A stretch of 21,345 nt of DNA, from IMG/VR virus record IMGVR_UViG_3300021963_000762, positions 1 through 21,345 of that record; one strand, 5' to 3'. Below the pieces are notes generated by a model that worked only from the letters and a program-made list of their open reading frames with translations, was not told where the DNA came from and did no database searches. Positions 8,076 through 16,900 of the stretch are shown here, piece by piece. The position numbers and the translations under genes were made by a program. Every line of letters begins with the position of its first letter. Positions within the stretch are counted from its first letter, which is position 1. This stretch comes from a virus.

Positions 8076-8580
8076 CTTTGTATAATGCACATACTATTCC
8101 ATCATACATATCACCATTTCTTTCATCCCAATTACCCTTTTTATTAAGAACTGTAAATTTAATTACATCTGGGCATAATAATTCTAATTCAGCTTTAACA
8201 AAATCCTTTGATTTAACGCCTTTGATTCTACATTTACCAAATAGTTGTTTACGCATGGTATTTACAGATAATAAATTGACTTTTATTTTGAAATGTTCTT
8301 CAATGATATATGCAAAGACAGCATTGTGTCTTGCTAACATAATAATTGTTTGTTGACTAGTAAATCCACCGGCAAAACCACTTAAAGCTGCTTCTAAATT
8401 AATGACGGTAACATCTTTTATTAAAGGATTTTTCTCCAATTCAGATATAACAAAATAAGTTTTTTCTTTTGTTGTTTCTAATTTTTTGGTATCAATATAA
8501 CCAGCATCCAAGACTTTACCGTCCTTACTAAATGCCCATCCAGTAACAGATGTAGATGAATCTAAACCTAATATAACCAT
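8014..8580 (-). CDS. RuvC-like Holliday-junction resolvase / RNase H-fold nuclease (188 aa)
   Basis: The start, MVILGLDSSTSVTGWAF, is the first strand and acidic motif of the RuvC fold (D7, followed by the usual SxxxGW). A second acidic residue is in VINLEAALSGF (E63), and the C-terminal acidic motif is GDMYDGIVCALY (D157 and D160), matching the DxxDA arrangement of RuvC. The set of four acidic residues for two metal ions appears complete. The predicted role is cutting branched DNA formed by phage recombination before packaging. That agrees with the neighbouring primase and Mre11-Rad50 genes. It begins 12 bases after a small structural-block gene and overlaps the DUF2786 gene at its end. Other RNase H-fold phage nucleases are possible. 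Confidence 0.82.
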   Translation of the reverse strand: MVILGLDSSTSVTGWAFSKDGKVLDAGYIDTKKLETTKEKTYFVISELEKNPLIKDVTVINLEAALSGFAGGFTSQQTIIMLARHNAVFAYIIEEHFKIKVNLLSVNTMRKQLFGKCRIKGVKSKDFVKAELELLCPDVIKFTVLNKKGNWDERNGDMYDGIVCALYKDEPQQDNRISKKDKSVSRKR

Positions 8581-8592
8581 TTATGATATATA

Positions 8593-8844
8593 TCAACCTT
8601 TTTTATTAGGTGCGTAGTTTTTATTAGTAAAATTTTCTATGTACTTAGATTTACCTTTTTTAATTCCTGCAATTCCAATACCTGGTGGTATTCCGCCGAA
8701 TCCTGGTGGAGTCCAATCTTTTTCTAATTTTCCAAAAATATCAGGAGTAGGTTTTTTAGCATCAAATGCGCCACCAACTTTTTGAGTATAGTATCTTTCC
8801 AATAAACCTTTAGTTAAAGATTCTCTATTTACTGGTGTTGGCAT
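8593..8844 (-). CDS. Small protein of unknown function, paralogue A (83 aa)
   Basis: I do not recognise a family. The N-terminus MPTPVNRESLTKGLLERYY, then TQKVGGAFDAK, is shared with the adjacent 97-residue protein, as is the C-terminal F-[TN]-N-K-x-Y. The middle is Gly/Pro-rich (PPGFGGIPPGIGIAGI) with no counterpart in the paralogue. It has no signal peptide or membrane helix, and the sequence is basic overall. It starts 7 bases after the stop of the paralogue. The 37 bases covering its first codons and leader are identical to those of the paralogue, which makes the ATG start firm. Lying at the end of the virion block, it may be a minor structural or assembly protein, but that is inference from position only. 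Confidence 0.7.
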   Translation of the reverse strand: MPTPVNRESLTKGLLERYYTQKVGGAFDAKKPTPDIFGKLEKDWTPPGFGGIPPGIGIAGIKKGKSKYIENFTNKNYAPNKKG

Positions 8845-8850
8845 ATATTA
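8814..8850 (-). repeat. 37-bp direct repeat, copy 1 (start of paralogue A)
   Basis: This 37-base stretch is identical to 9115-9151, 301 bases away. It covers the six leader bases TAATAT, the ATG and ten codons plus one base of the 83-residue protein. Identity includes third codon positions. Confidence 0.9.
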
Positions 8851-8851
8851 C

Positions 8852-9145
8852 TCAACGATATTTTTTATTATTAAAACCTTTTACCAATGATGATAATTCT
8901 TTAGATGTACTATTTTTTCTATCTGGAACATCTGCTAAATCTGACAATCCAATTGGTTGTTTTACTCTAAATCCACCTTTATCTATAGTAAATTGATTTC
9001 CCTTAGCAGATACACTTGGTCCAGTTGTTATAGAATCTGGTTTAGTATTGATATCTTTAGCGTTAAAAGACCCTCCGAATTTTTGAGAAGCATATCTTTG
9101 TTCTAGACTCTTATTTAAAGATTCTCTATTTACTGGTGTTGGCAT
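8852..9145 (-). CDS. Small protein of unknown function, paralogue B (97 aa)
   Basis: This is the first member of the tandem pair. The N-terminus MPTPVNRESLNKSLEQRYA, then SQKFGGSFNAK, aligns with the 83-residue neighbour over about 30 residues, and its end (FNNKKYR) matches FTNKNYAP there. The centre (about 31-88) differs and is Ser/Thr/Lys-rich. No known domain, signal peptide or membrane segment is visible. It follows the 768-residue propeller protein after a 28-base gap containing an A/G-rich AAAGAAAG leader about 9 bases before the ATG. The shared ends around a variable middle suggest conserved docking parts, but the function is unknown. Confidence 0.7.
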   Translation of the reverse strand: MPTPVNRESLNKSLEQRYASQKFGGSFNAKDINTKPDSITTGPSVSAKGNQFTIDKGGFRVKQPIGLSDLADVPDRKNSTSKELSSLVKGFNNKKYR

Positions 9146-9151
9146 ATATTA
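9115..9151 (-). repeat. 37-bp direct repeat, copy 2 (start of paralogue B)
   Basis: Identical to 8814-8850. It spans the leader immediately before the ATG at 9145 and the first ten codons of the 97-residue protein. Confidence 0.9.
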
Positions 9152-9173
9152 TACTTTCTTTTTATAAATATGT

Positions 9174-11480
9174 TTAAATATCCCATTTTACCAAAATATT
9201 TAATGGTAATTCGCCACTATTTTTAATTGGCATACCTAATTTAGCTACGGCGACTAAATCTGCACCACTATATAAACCAACAGTTGTTATATATGGTGCT
9301 AAATAAGAACCTGTTGGGTCAATTGATGAACTATAATTAAAATTAAAGAAATCTTGTTTTATACTTTTACCACCAAATTTTCCAATTTTTTGTTCTATAT
9401 AACTAACTATTTGTTGTAAAGTTTTTCTTGTTGATTTTGGTTCAACATATTTAAATAACTCGGTTTGATTCAAATTATTATTAAAATATTTCCAAAGTAT
9501 GTACATATCATTTAAATTAACTTTACTATTACCATCTATATCAAAATCATAGTAATTTGAAGTTAATATTGTATTATAGGTAGAAGTATAACTTGAAGAA
9601 ATATTATAATTTACAGAATAAAGATTGAATAATGATTGTTCTTCATTTGTAAATGTCATATATTCCCACCAATTATATGAACCATTTATCTGGTAATTAA
9701 TGTATTTTAAAATTAAATCCAAATCGGTAAAATTAAAATATTTATTATTATCTATATCAAAATCAAATGAATTAGGTACTAGAGATGTTGGATTTGTACT
9801 ATAGTTAAATTCTCCTGGTTCAATTCTGCATAATACTTGTTTTTCGTATAATTTAATATTGCTCTTATATTCAATATCATACATTGATTCCAATGGATTT
9901 GACCTATTTTTTAATAAATTATCAAATATTGAACCGCTGTTTGATAAGATTATTTTACCATCTCTATAAAATACATTTCCTATATGATAATCATTGACTA
10001 AATCATTAAAATTGTAAATATAAGAATAACCATTGATAGTATCATATAAAGATGATGTCATTTCTATAGGATTAACTAAAAATAATGGTGAACCAATTGA
10101 TATTATTTTATCTGTAATTGCAGAACTATATCCAAATGTAGTATATGGATATCCATATTGTTTTTTCTTGGTTACCGTATTTTTAACTTCCCATAATGAA
10201 TTTGATAATGAAGAAGTATAAAAAACAAATTGTCCTAATGTGTCAATTACACTATCATCTGGATTGCAATTGAATCTTTTATCGATTGTATTTTTAATAT
10301 AACTGGAACTAAATTGATAAATATCTTTAGTACTTGTTGCTATTGCATAACTATTATAAATGTCTACAGATTTACCAAAATTATTTGATTCTAATAAATC
10401 ATCACTTCCAAACGATTTTTGCAATAAAAACCAATCAGTTGCATCTGTACATTTTTTCCAAAAATAAACTGCGCCTCTATTTCTTAATATAGTTGAACCA
10501 CTCCATTCATAGTAATACATATCATCAGGAGAACCAACTATAATTGTATCTCCATATATTGAAACAGAATTGCCATATCTACTACCACTTGGTTGACTTC
10601 CTGGAAAATATGGTTTAAAGTCTATAAAATTTAATGATCCTGTAATATTTCTATCTTCTTTCAATTCTTCATTAAATTCCCATAGAAAAGTTGATTGATT
10701 AAGTTCATATACAAATACAGAAGAAGTAAAAGATGCACTCCCAGTTGATTTATTACCTATTACAATTCTGTTTGAACCACTAGGATCTATTTTAACTACT
10801 CCACCAAATTCATTAGTACCTGTAATAGTTTGATAATGTCCCCAAATACCCAGAGATTGTGTATAAATATATGCTGCGTTGTTTTTACTAGATCCAACTA
10901 CTAATTTATTTTCAAAAATTGAAACGGATTCTCCAAAAGTAGAATATTCTAAATTATCAAATGAGTTGGTAATACTGTATTTTGGATAATATACTGTTCC
11001 AGATACATAACTACTTGAATAATCCGATAAATCATAAATATCCACACAAGATCCAGTATAAACTTGAGATCCATTAATTAAAGAATATCTATAATAAGGA
11101 TTTCCAATTACAATTATAGAACCAGAAACATCTACCGATACACCATATCCATCGTCATAAATTACAGGATTCCATTCAGTATCTATTTCTATGTTTAAAC
11201 CTAAAACAGGAACAGAAGATGTATCTGCATTTAAATACGTTAAATCTACACTACTTGTATCTGCAGAAAGAAATGCTTCATGTGGAGTAATATATTTATA
11301 AAATATAAAATGAGGATTATATAAATCTGTAGTTTTTGAATATTTAAAAATTTCGACTGAACCTTTATTGTTTAATATGGGAGATCCAGATAAAAAAGAC
11401 GTAGGATTACCTACTGCTACATAATCACCATCTGCAGCAATTGAATATCCTGTTTTTAATTTATAAATTGAATCTGTCAT
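9174..11480 (-). CDS. Virion protein with seven FG-GAP-like repeats and a dockerin-like pair (768 aa)
   Basis: Residues 11-464 contain seven FG-GAP-like repeats of the form [FY]G-x-S-x-x-[IV]-x-x-x-x-[IVL]-[IV]-[VI]-G-[SN]-P, at about 11, 112, 182, 225, 302, 368 and 449. That suggests a seven-bladed integrin-like beta-propeller. Residues 573-593 (DFDIDNNKYFNFTDLDLILKY) and 645-665 (DFDIDGNSKVNLNDMY, then ILWKY) resemble dockerin or EF-hand calcium loops, each two residues longer than a standard dockerin loop. The C-terminus (730-768: YITTVGLY, LVAVAKL, final WDI) matches the end of the 368-residue protein nearby. No signal peptide is seen. The ATG overlaps the stop of the upstream gene (ATGA), so translation is probably coupled. 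It is most likely a tail or baseplate decoration or adhesion protein; binding to a host glycan or protein is inferred. Confidence 0.75.
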   Translation of the reverse strand: MTDSIYKLKTGYSIAADGDYVAVGNPTSFLSGSPILNNKGSVEIFKYSKTTDLYNPHFIFYKYITPHEAFLSADTSSVDLTYLNADTSSVPVLGLNIEIDTEWNPVIYDDGYGVSVDVSGSIIVIGNPYYRYSLINGSQVYTGSCVDIYDLSDYSSSYVSGTVYYPKYSITNSFDNLEYSTFGESVSIFENKLVVGSSKNNAAYIYTQSLGIWGHYQTITGTNEFGGVVKIDPSGSNRIVIGNKSTGSASFTSSVFVYELNQSTFLWEFNEELKEDRNITGSLNFIDFKPYFPGSQPSGSRYGNSVSIYGDTIIVGSPDDMYYYEWSGSTILRNRGAVYFWKKCTDATDWFLLQKSFGSDDLLESNNFGKSVDIYNSYAIATSTKDIYQFSSSYIKNTIDKRFNCNPDDSVIDTLGQFVFYTSSLSNSLWEVKNTVTKKKQYGYPYTTFGYSSAITDKIISIGSPLFLVNPIEMTSSLYDTINGYSYIYNFNDLVNDYHIGNVFYRDGKIILSNSGSIFDNLLKNRSNPLESMYDIEYKSNIKLYEKQVLCRIEPGEFNYSTNPTSLVPNSFDFDIDNNKYFNFTDLDLILKYINYQINGSYNWWEYMTFTNEEQSLFNLYSVNYNISSSYTSTYNTILTSNYYDFDIDGNSKVNLNDMYILWKYFNNNLNQTELFKYVEPKSTRKTLQQIVSYIEQKIGKFGGKSIKQDFFNFNYSSSIDPTGSYLAPYITTVGLYSGADLVAVAKLGMPIKNSGELPLNILVKWDI

Positions 11481-12100
11481 AAATCAGTGAATTCTATTTC
11501 TTGATAAGTAGAAAAATAACTACCACTAAGTATTAAATTTTGATTTCCATCATCTTTAATTAAGTATGTAGAGTCGTCTTGATTGTCAATTATTGTAACA
11601 CTGTTGGGAGAAATTTTTTCACCGAAATAATTTTTAGGTATTGTAAATACATCCATTACATCTGTTAAAATTCTATATGTAGATTGTAAATTAAAATTTT
11701 CGACTCCCCATAATTGAACTGGATTATCATAAGTATTATAAAATAACTGTTTATTGGTATTATAAACCAATCTCATATATGTACCATCAATATTAACTGG
11801 ATTGGAAAATGAGTTATAATATTGATTGCCTACCGGGAAAAATGTGCCGGTAATATTTAATCCACGATGATATTGAACAAAATTATCTTCTTGTTGTTGT
11901 AGTGCTAAATCACAAGTACTACTTGTTGTAGGAACACTAGTACCGTCACCATAATCAATATAAATATGAGAGATTGACCCACTTAAAGACCCAGACATCC
12001 ATAATATCAAATCTGTAGCTTCAATATTTGTAGGATTCCAGAGTTTTTTTGCAACAAATGGGGTAACTTGAACATCATCTCTATTTAAACTTTTAATCAT
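11477..12100 (-). CDS. Structural protein of a conserved phage type (207 aa)
   Basis: I recognise the general type but no function. The C-terminal half, with YRILTDVMDVFTIPKNYFGE, then KISPNSVTIIDN and TYLIKDDGNQNLIL, resembles a segment repeatedly found in structural proteins of T4-like phages of aquatic bacteria, where a FGExIxPxS strand pair leads to a DDGxxNL turn. The N-terminus (SLNRDDVQVTPFVAKKLW) resembles the opening of the same class. No signal peptide or membrane segment is visible. The gene starts 12 bases after the 368-residue gene, with only a weak GGA before the ATG, and its stop overlaps the start of the propeller gene by 4 bases. That close coupling suggests the two products work in one assembly. 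Confidence 0.65.
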   Translation of the reverse strand: MIKSLNRDDVQVTPFVAKKLWNPTNIEATDLILWMSGSLSGSISHIYIDYGDGTSVPTTSSTCDLALQQQEDNFVQYHRGLNITGTFFPVGNQYYNSFSNPVNIDGTYMRLVYNTNKQLFYNTYDNPVQLWGVENFNLQSTYRILTDVMDVFTIPKNYFGEKISPNSVTIIDNQDDSTYLIKDDGNQNLILSGSYFSTYQEIEFTDL

Positions 12101-12112
12101 TTATCCATTAGT

Positions 12113-13219
12113 TTAAAAATCAAGTCTTACTCTAATCAACAATTCACTATCAAAAGTTTTTTGTGTTGGTTGACTTAATTTTGCAACTGCTACTAGTTCG
12201 TTATCACTATCATATAAACCAACTGTGGTAATATATGTTGTTGGATTATTAACAAAATCATTTATTTTTATTGCGCCTCTAGCTAATACAGTTCCATTTA
12301 ATGAATCGGTAGTACCATTTGCAATAAATGTTGGATTATTTGTATAGTTGAAATCTTGATTTTTTACTCTCACGAAATATTGAGCAGAAGGTAAATATTC
12401 AGATTTTCTTACTTTAAATGTCTTTGTTGTACATTTAGTAATTGCTTGAAACAATGTTTTTTGGTTTAATGCATATGTATTTGTTTGATCGGGTACACTT
12501 GCAAATGATCCTGTCAAAGATACACCTACAGAAGAACTTATAGCTCCGGCATTTAATACTACTGTACCAGTTTTTGGATAAAACAATCCAATTGAATTAT
12601 AAGTAATCACTCCCGCACTTGAATATGCAGATGGAACTCCATCATTTACACTACCACTAATAATATTATATACATCCAATTGTTTTTTAACTACAGATGA
12701 ATCATCAATAAATGTAAATTGTCCATTAGCACCACTGATACTAAATTCAATTTGTCCTTCATCTACACGGTCTTTGTATTTATCAGCTGAGAAATTTAAT
12801 ACTACTATACCAGATCCTGTTACAGATGTAGTTGAATCTGTACCAGTAGATACAGTATAGTTTCCTGTTTTAAAATTAAAAAATGTATCGTCTGGAGTCA
12901 ATAATACATTTTTATATTGATTATAAATTGCTTGTGTAGGACGAACATACAATGTAGTTGAATCTGTTACTGATGAACCAGACCCATAATAATCACCGTA
13001 AGTTATTGAAAAGTGTGGTTGGTTTTGATAATAAACATTGTAATAATATAATCCATTTTGAACATCGTATGCATTTGAACCTGTTAAAGCTACTTGTGTA
13101 GACGATGTTGTAAAAGATGATTGTGTAACGGCGTAATTACCGTCAACCCAAAATCCGGAAGACACTTTGTTAATTCTTCCTGCTACTATATCTGTAGATT
13201 CGAAGTTTTTAAAAATCAT
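12113..13219 (-). CDS. Structural protein with conserved C-terminal YITTVGLY module (368 aa)
   Basis: Probable tail or baseplate-associated structural protein. Residues 50-110 (NGLYYYNVYYQNQPHFSIT, then YVRPTQAIYNQYKNVLL) are Tyr-rich and resemble structural proteins of marine T4-like phages. The C-terminal module has FVRVKNQDFNYTNNPTFIAN (282-301), YITTVGLY (329-336) and LVAVAKL (342-348), and it ends RVRLDF. The same parts occur in the 768-residue protein, so the two share a C-terminal domain. There is no enzyme motif, signal peptide or membrane helix. The ATG at 13219 comes 6 bases after the upstream stop and has no Shine-Dalgarno site. A shared attachment or assembly role for the C-terminal module is inferred. 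Confidence 0.68.
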   Translation of the reverse strand: MIFKNFESTDIVAGRINKVSSGFWVDGNYAVTQSSFTTSSTQVALTGSNAYDVQNGLYYYNVYYQNQPHFSITYGDYYGSGSSVTDSTTLYVRPTQAIYNQYKNVLLTPDDTFFNFKTGNYTVSTGTDSTTSVTGSGIVVLNFSADKYKDRVDEGQIEFSISGANGQFTFIDDSSVVKKQLDVYNIISGSVNDGVPSAYSSAGVITYNSIGLFYPKTGTVVLNAGAISSSVGVSLTGSFASVPDQTNTYALNQKTLFQAITKCTTKTFKVRKSEYLPSAQYFVRVKNQDFNYTNNPTFIANGTTDSLNGTVLARGAIKINDFVNNPTTYITTVGLYDSDNELVAVAKLSQPTQKTFDSELLIRVRLDF

Positions 13220-13225
13220 ATTTTA

Positions 13226-13870
13226 TTAAGTGGTTGTAGTTGGAACTGTAACAGTAACTGGAATTGTAAGACTACCTCCGCTTTCATTTCCAATGATTGT
13301 TAATGTTGTAGTTATTGTAGATATCAAAGCATTATTTGGTACAAATTTAAATTTACTACCAACTACTACTTGTGAAGAAGCAGTTACAGCATCACCAGCA
13401 AAACTTGGTACAGTAGCACTTGTAGAATTAATACTGTTTGTTTCAGTTACCAATAATGTACCGGCATTTTTATTTCCTAAAATAGCAGTATATCCCAAAG
13501 TTGTATTATAAGTTGGATTTGTACTTGGAGAAATGATGAATTCACTTGTATTTAATCTGTCAGTTGTAATGTTTGCTTGAGCAATAGATATTACTGGAAT
13601 TGCTGTTACACCTGATGGTAAAGTTACCAATTTATACTTCATTACTTGTGTTTCATCACTAAATGGTTCTAATACCGGAGTGTTTCTGATGGCTATATCA
13701 TAGAAAGCACTACCAAGAGGATGAGTTGAATTATATAGATTATAATCAATTTCATCGTCTGCTAATGCGAATGCTGTAATATTCAATGAGCCATTTTTTG
13801 CTAACAATTGTCTACCTTTTTGGGTTAAAATCGCATCAACTGTTATTGTTTTATTATCTAAGTATGCCAT
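13226..13870 (-). CDS. Structural protein with Ig-like C-terminus (214 aa)
   Basis: The N-terminus MAYLDNKTITVDAILTQKGR, then QLLAKNGSLNITAFALADDEIDY, is a type I associate with small virion proteins of large aquatic phages (a KxGRxLLA motif followed by a FALxDDEIDY segment). No biochemical role is known to me. Residues 160-214 are strand-rich and Thr/Val-rich, ending in TTLTIIGNESGGSLTIPVTV, which resembles an immunoglobulin-like beta-sandwich used in phage surface proteins. It is preceded by a 46-base A/T-rich gap, larger than most here, so a promoter may lie there, but I see no consensus one. It opens the run of smaller structural genes after the 1412-residue protein. Confidence 0.65.
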   Translation of the reverse strand: MAYLDNKTITVDAILTQKGRQLLAKNGSLNITAFALADDEIDYNLYNSTHPLGSAFYDIAIRNTPVLEPFSDETQVMKYKLVTLPSGVTAIPVISIAQANITTDRLNTSEFIISPSTNPTYNTTLGYTAILGNKNAGTLLVTETNSINSTSATVPSFAGDAVTASSQVVVGSKFKFVPNNALISTITTTLTIIGNESGGSLTIPVTVTVPTTTT

Positions 13871-13916
13871 ATAATATAAGTATATTTGTTAATAAATATT
13901 ATTCATTAAATCTTTT

Positions 13917-16900
13917 TTATGAACTTATCAATGAATTTTCAGAAACTTGTAGATTTATTTGAGTTCTTTCTATTGGAGATGAATTATTTGGATTGCCTTT
14001 ATTGTCTACCGTTGTATATGTATTTTGACTAGATTTTTTATAAAAAGAACCAGTTGATGAATTTACAAAGTATTGATTTGTTGAAAATCTTGAAATTCTT
14101 CTCTTTAATGAATAATGTCCTATAGGATAATGCTCAGTATCAAAAATTGAAGAACCATTGTCATAAGTATTAAATAAAGATGAAGAATTAGTATTTATAT
14201 AAGAATATATATTTACTAATTTACTACTAGAATTTTCCAAACTAGTATTTGGATTTGTACCAAATAAATAAACTTTTTTGTTATTTCTATAAATATAATT
14301 TGGTTCGTATTTATCAAAAAATGAACCACTAATTGAAAATATACTCAATCTCTTATCATAATTTAAACTTGAAAACTGAAATGTTGTATAATTGTTTGAC
14401 GGATAAGATGATGGATGCATTGATGATGTCAATGGTCCGTATGTTGATGATGTTAATGAAAAATCTAATCCGTTTTTACTCAAGTTAACTTGTTTAATAC
14501 TTGTATATTTTCTTTCAAATGAAGCAGAAAAATTTCTAAGTGGTTGATATGAACTGCTTAAATCATAAGCAATCGCACTATCTATTGGTCTATTTTGATA
14601 TTTATTTCTTTCCAGAAGACTTGGTTCAATTAATATACCATCAACTACCTTACTTCTTGCTGGTAATAATTGTCTTACAGTTTCAAAAAAAGAACCGTCA
14701 AAATAATTTTTATAAAGAGTCATAAACTCTTGATATAAAACTTGTTCGGATAAATTATATTTGTTATAATTGTCTCTTAAATTTTGTAAACCTTCATAAT
14801 TTTCTGTAAAAATATTTGATGGACTTCCAATATAATCCATCAAATCATATTCTCCTAGGAAATTTAAAATATCATCGTCTCTTACTTTAAATGGAGAAAT
14901 GTATACTGCTAATAAATTTGAATCCGTTGTAACTAAATTGTTTACTGCACTAGTTTCATTAGGCATCAATCTAGTTTCAACAGTTTGAGTTGCTTTATTT
15001 ATTTTTTGATTCTTAAATTTATTAGGACCATATTGTCCTAATTTAATGTTCTGATTAATTTCGATTTCATCAAATTGATATGGATATAAAGATGCAGATA
15101 CAGTTAAACAATTTGATTGTGTAGTTGTGTTTTGTACGAAATTATAAGCAGATGCACTATATTGTGAATATAATTTATTGGCATTTCTTACAGTAAAGAA
15201 TAAAGGAGAAGAACCAGTATACATGTTTACTGGATAATCATAACTATATCTGAAATATAAATTGTCATATGTTGTACTATCATTATTAGTCTTATAAGAA
15301 TCAAAGTTCTTACAATGTTCTATAAATGATTCGTCGTCTAATTCATGTTTCCAAAGATTTATCTTATCAATATTTCCTTGAAATAAATTTCCACCTCCAG
15401 TATAATTTCCTACATATAAATTGCCGAATGCATTAAATGTATCATTAATACCTTCAGTACCACTAATAATTGATTTAGTATCATCAAATACAATTTCATC
15501 ATTATCAACGGAAGTAACTCTTAATGAATAACCATATGGTAATTGTCCGCCAGATCCTGTATCAAAACTTGCTGATAAATTAATTTGTTTAATCAAAACG
15601 TTAAATACGTTTCCATTAAATAATGGTAAAGATTCTGTTTCAAGATAATCAGTTGGTCTTCCATATGGAGAAGACATATCAAATTTCAATTTTCCAAATG
15701 TATCTTTAATTTCTTTTTTAATTGATACGTCCCAATTAGTAGTCTTTAAAAGATAAACTTTAGTATTTTGAGGATAGATATAATCTGCATCAATTCTGAA
15801 TTTGAATTCTATTGAATTAACATAATTTGATGAACCAGAAACAGGAATTACGATGGCATCACCATTTCTAGTATATTTGGTAAAATAGTACTTATTTTGA
15901 TAGGTATATGATGAATTATCTTCTTCGGATAATTTATTTCCACCGTATTCTTTAACATTTAATAAACTACGAGGAATTCCATAAATATTAGACATCACAC
16001 GAATACATTCTTCTGTACCTTTTGTCTTATAAATCAATGGCAATGTCTTTAAAATTCTATTCCATATAATCTTTAATTTGTCATAGTCAGAATAAGCATT
16101 TGAACCGGTTAAATAATTTGATTCTATTGAAGAATTGTCAAATGAACTAATAGGATTCCATCCAAACTGTTGTAATAATGTATTTGCAACAGTGCTTACA
16201 TAACTAGATGATAGATTACTTTGAACATATTGTTGAGTTGGAAAATTTTTGATATATAAATAAATGTTATCAAAGTGATGACCAATCATTGACAAAAATA
16301 TCAAATAATCAGTATTATTATCGTCTACTAAGATATATTCAGGTGTATTATTTACTAAACTATCTCTATTATTTTTATCATATTCGATTGCATTTTCGAT
16401 ATAGTCTGGATAGTTGTAATTCTCTATATATGCCCCATTGACAAATGATGTTGTACTTCCACTTACTAAAGTAATATTTTGATACAAATATGTGTCATAT
16501 CCATCAAATGAATTAAAAATTGTATTTAATTGACTTTGATATTGGTCAATCTCATTTGCATATGACGCACTTATAAATGAATAAGAAGATAATAAAGTAT
16601 AAGACGAACCACTGTTCGACGCAGAAGAAGATAAAGCAGTAAGTTTCGAATTTATCAAATAATTAATTTGATTTATAGATGTAACTTTATTTAAAAACAG
16701 CTTAGTTCTTAATTCTGCCGAACTAAATACGATAAAATTAGAAAAATCTGAATAATCTACATTTAAATTATTTAATTTTTTATAAAATTCTACGTCATTT
16801 TTTACAGTATTATCTAATTTTAAATCGTTTATATTCTGATAATTAACTGGTGATGACTTGTATGAATCAGTAGCAACTTTGAAATTAGGTCCTGATATTT

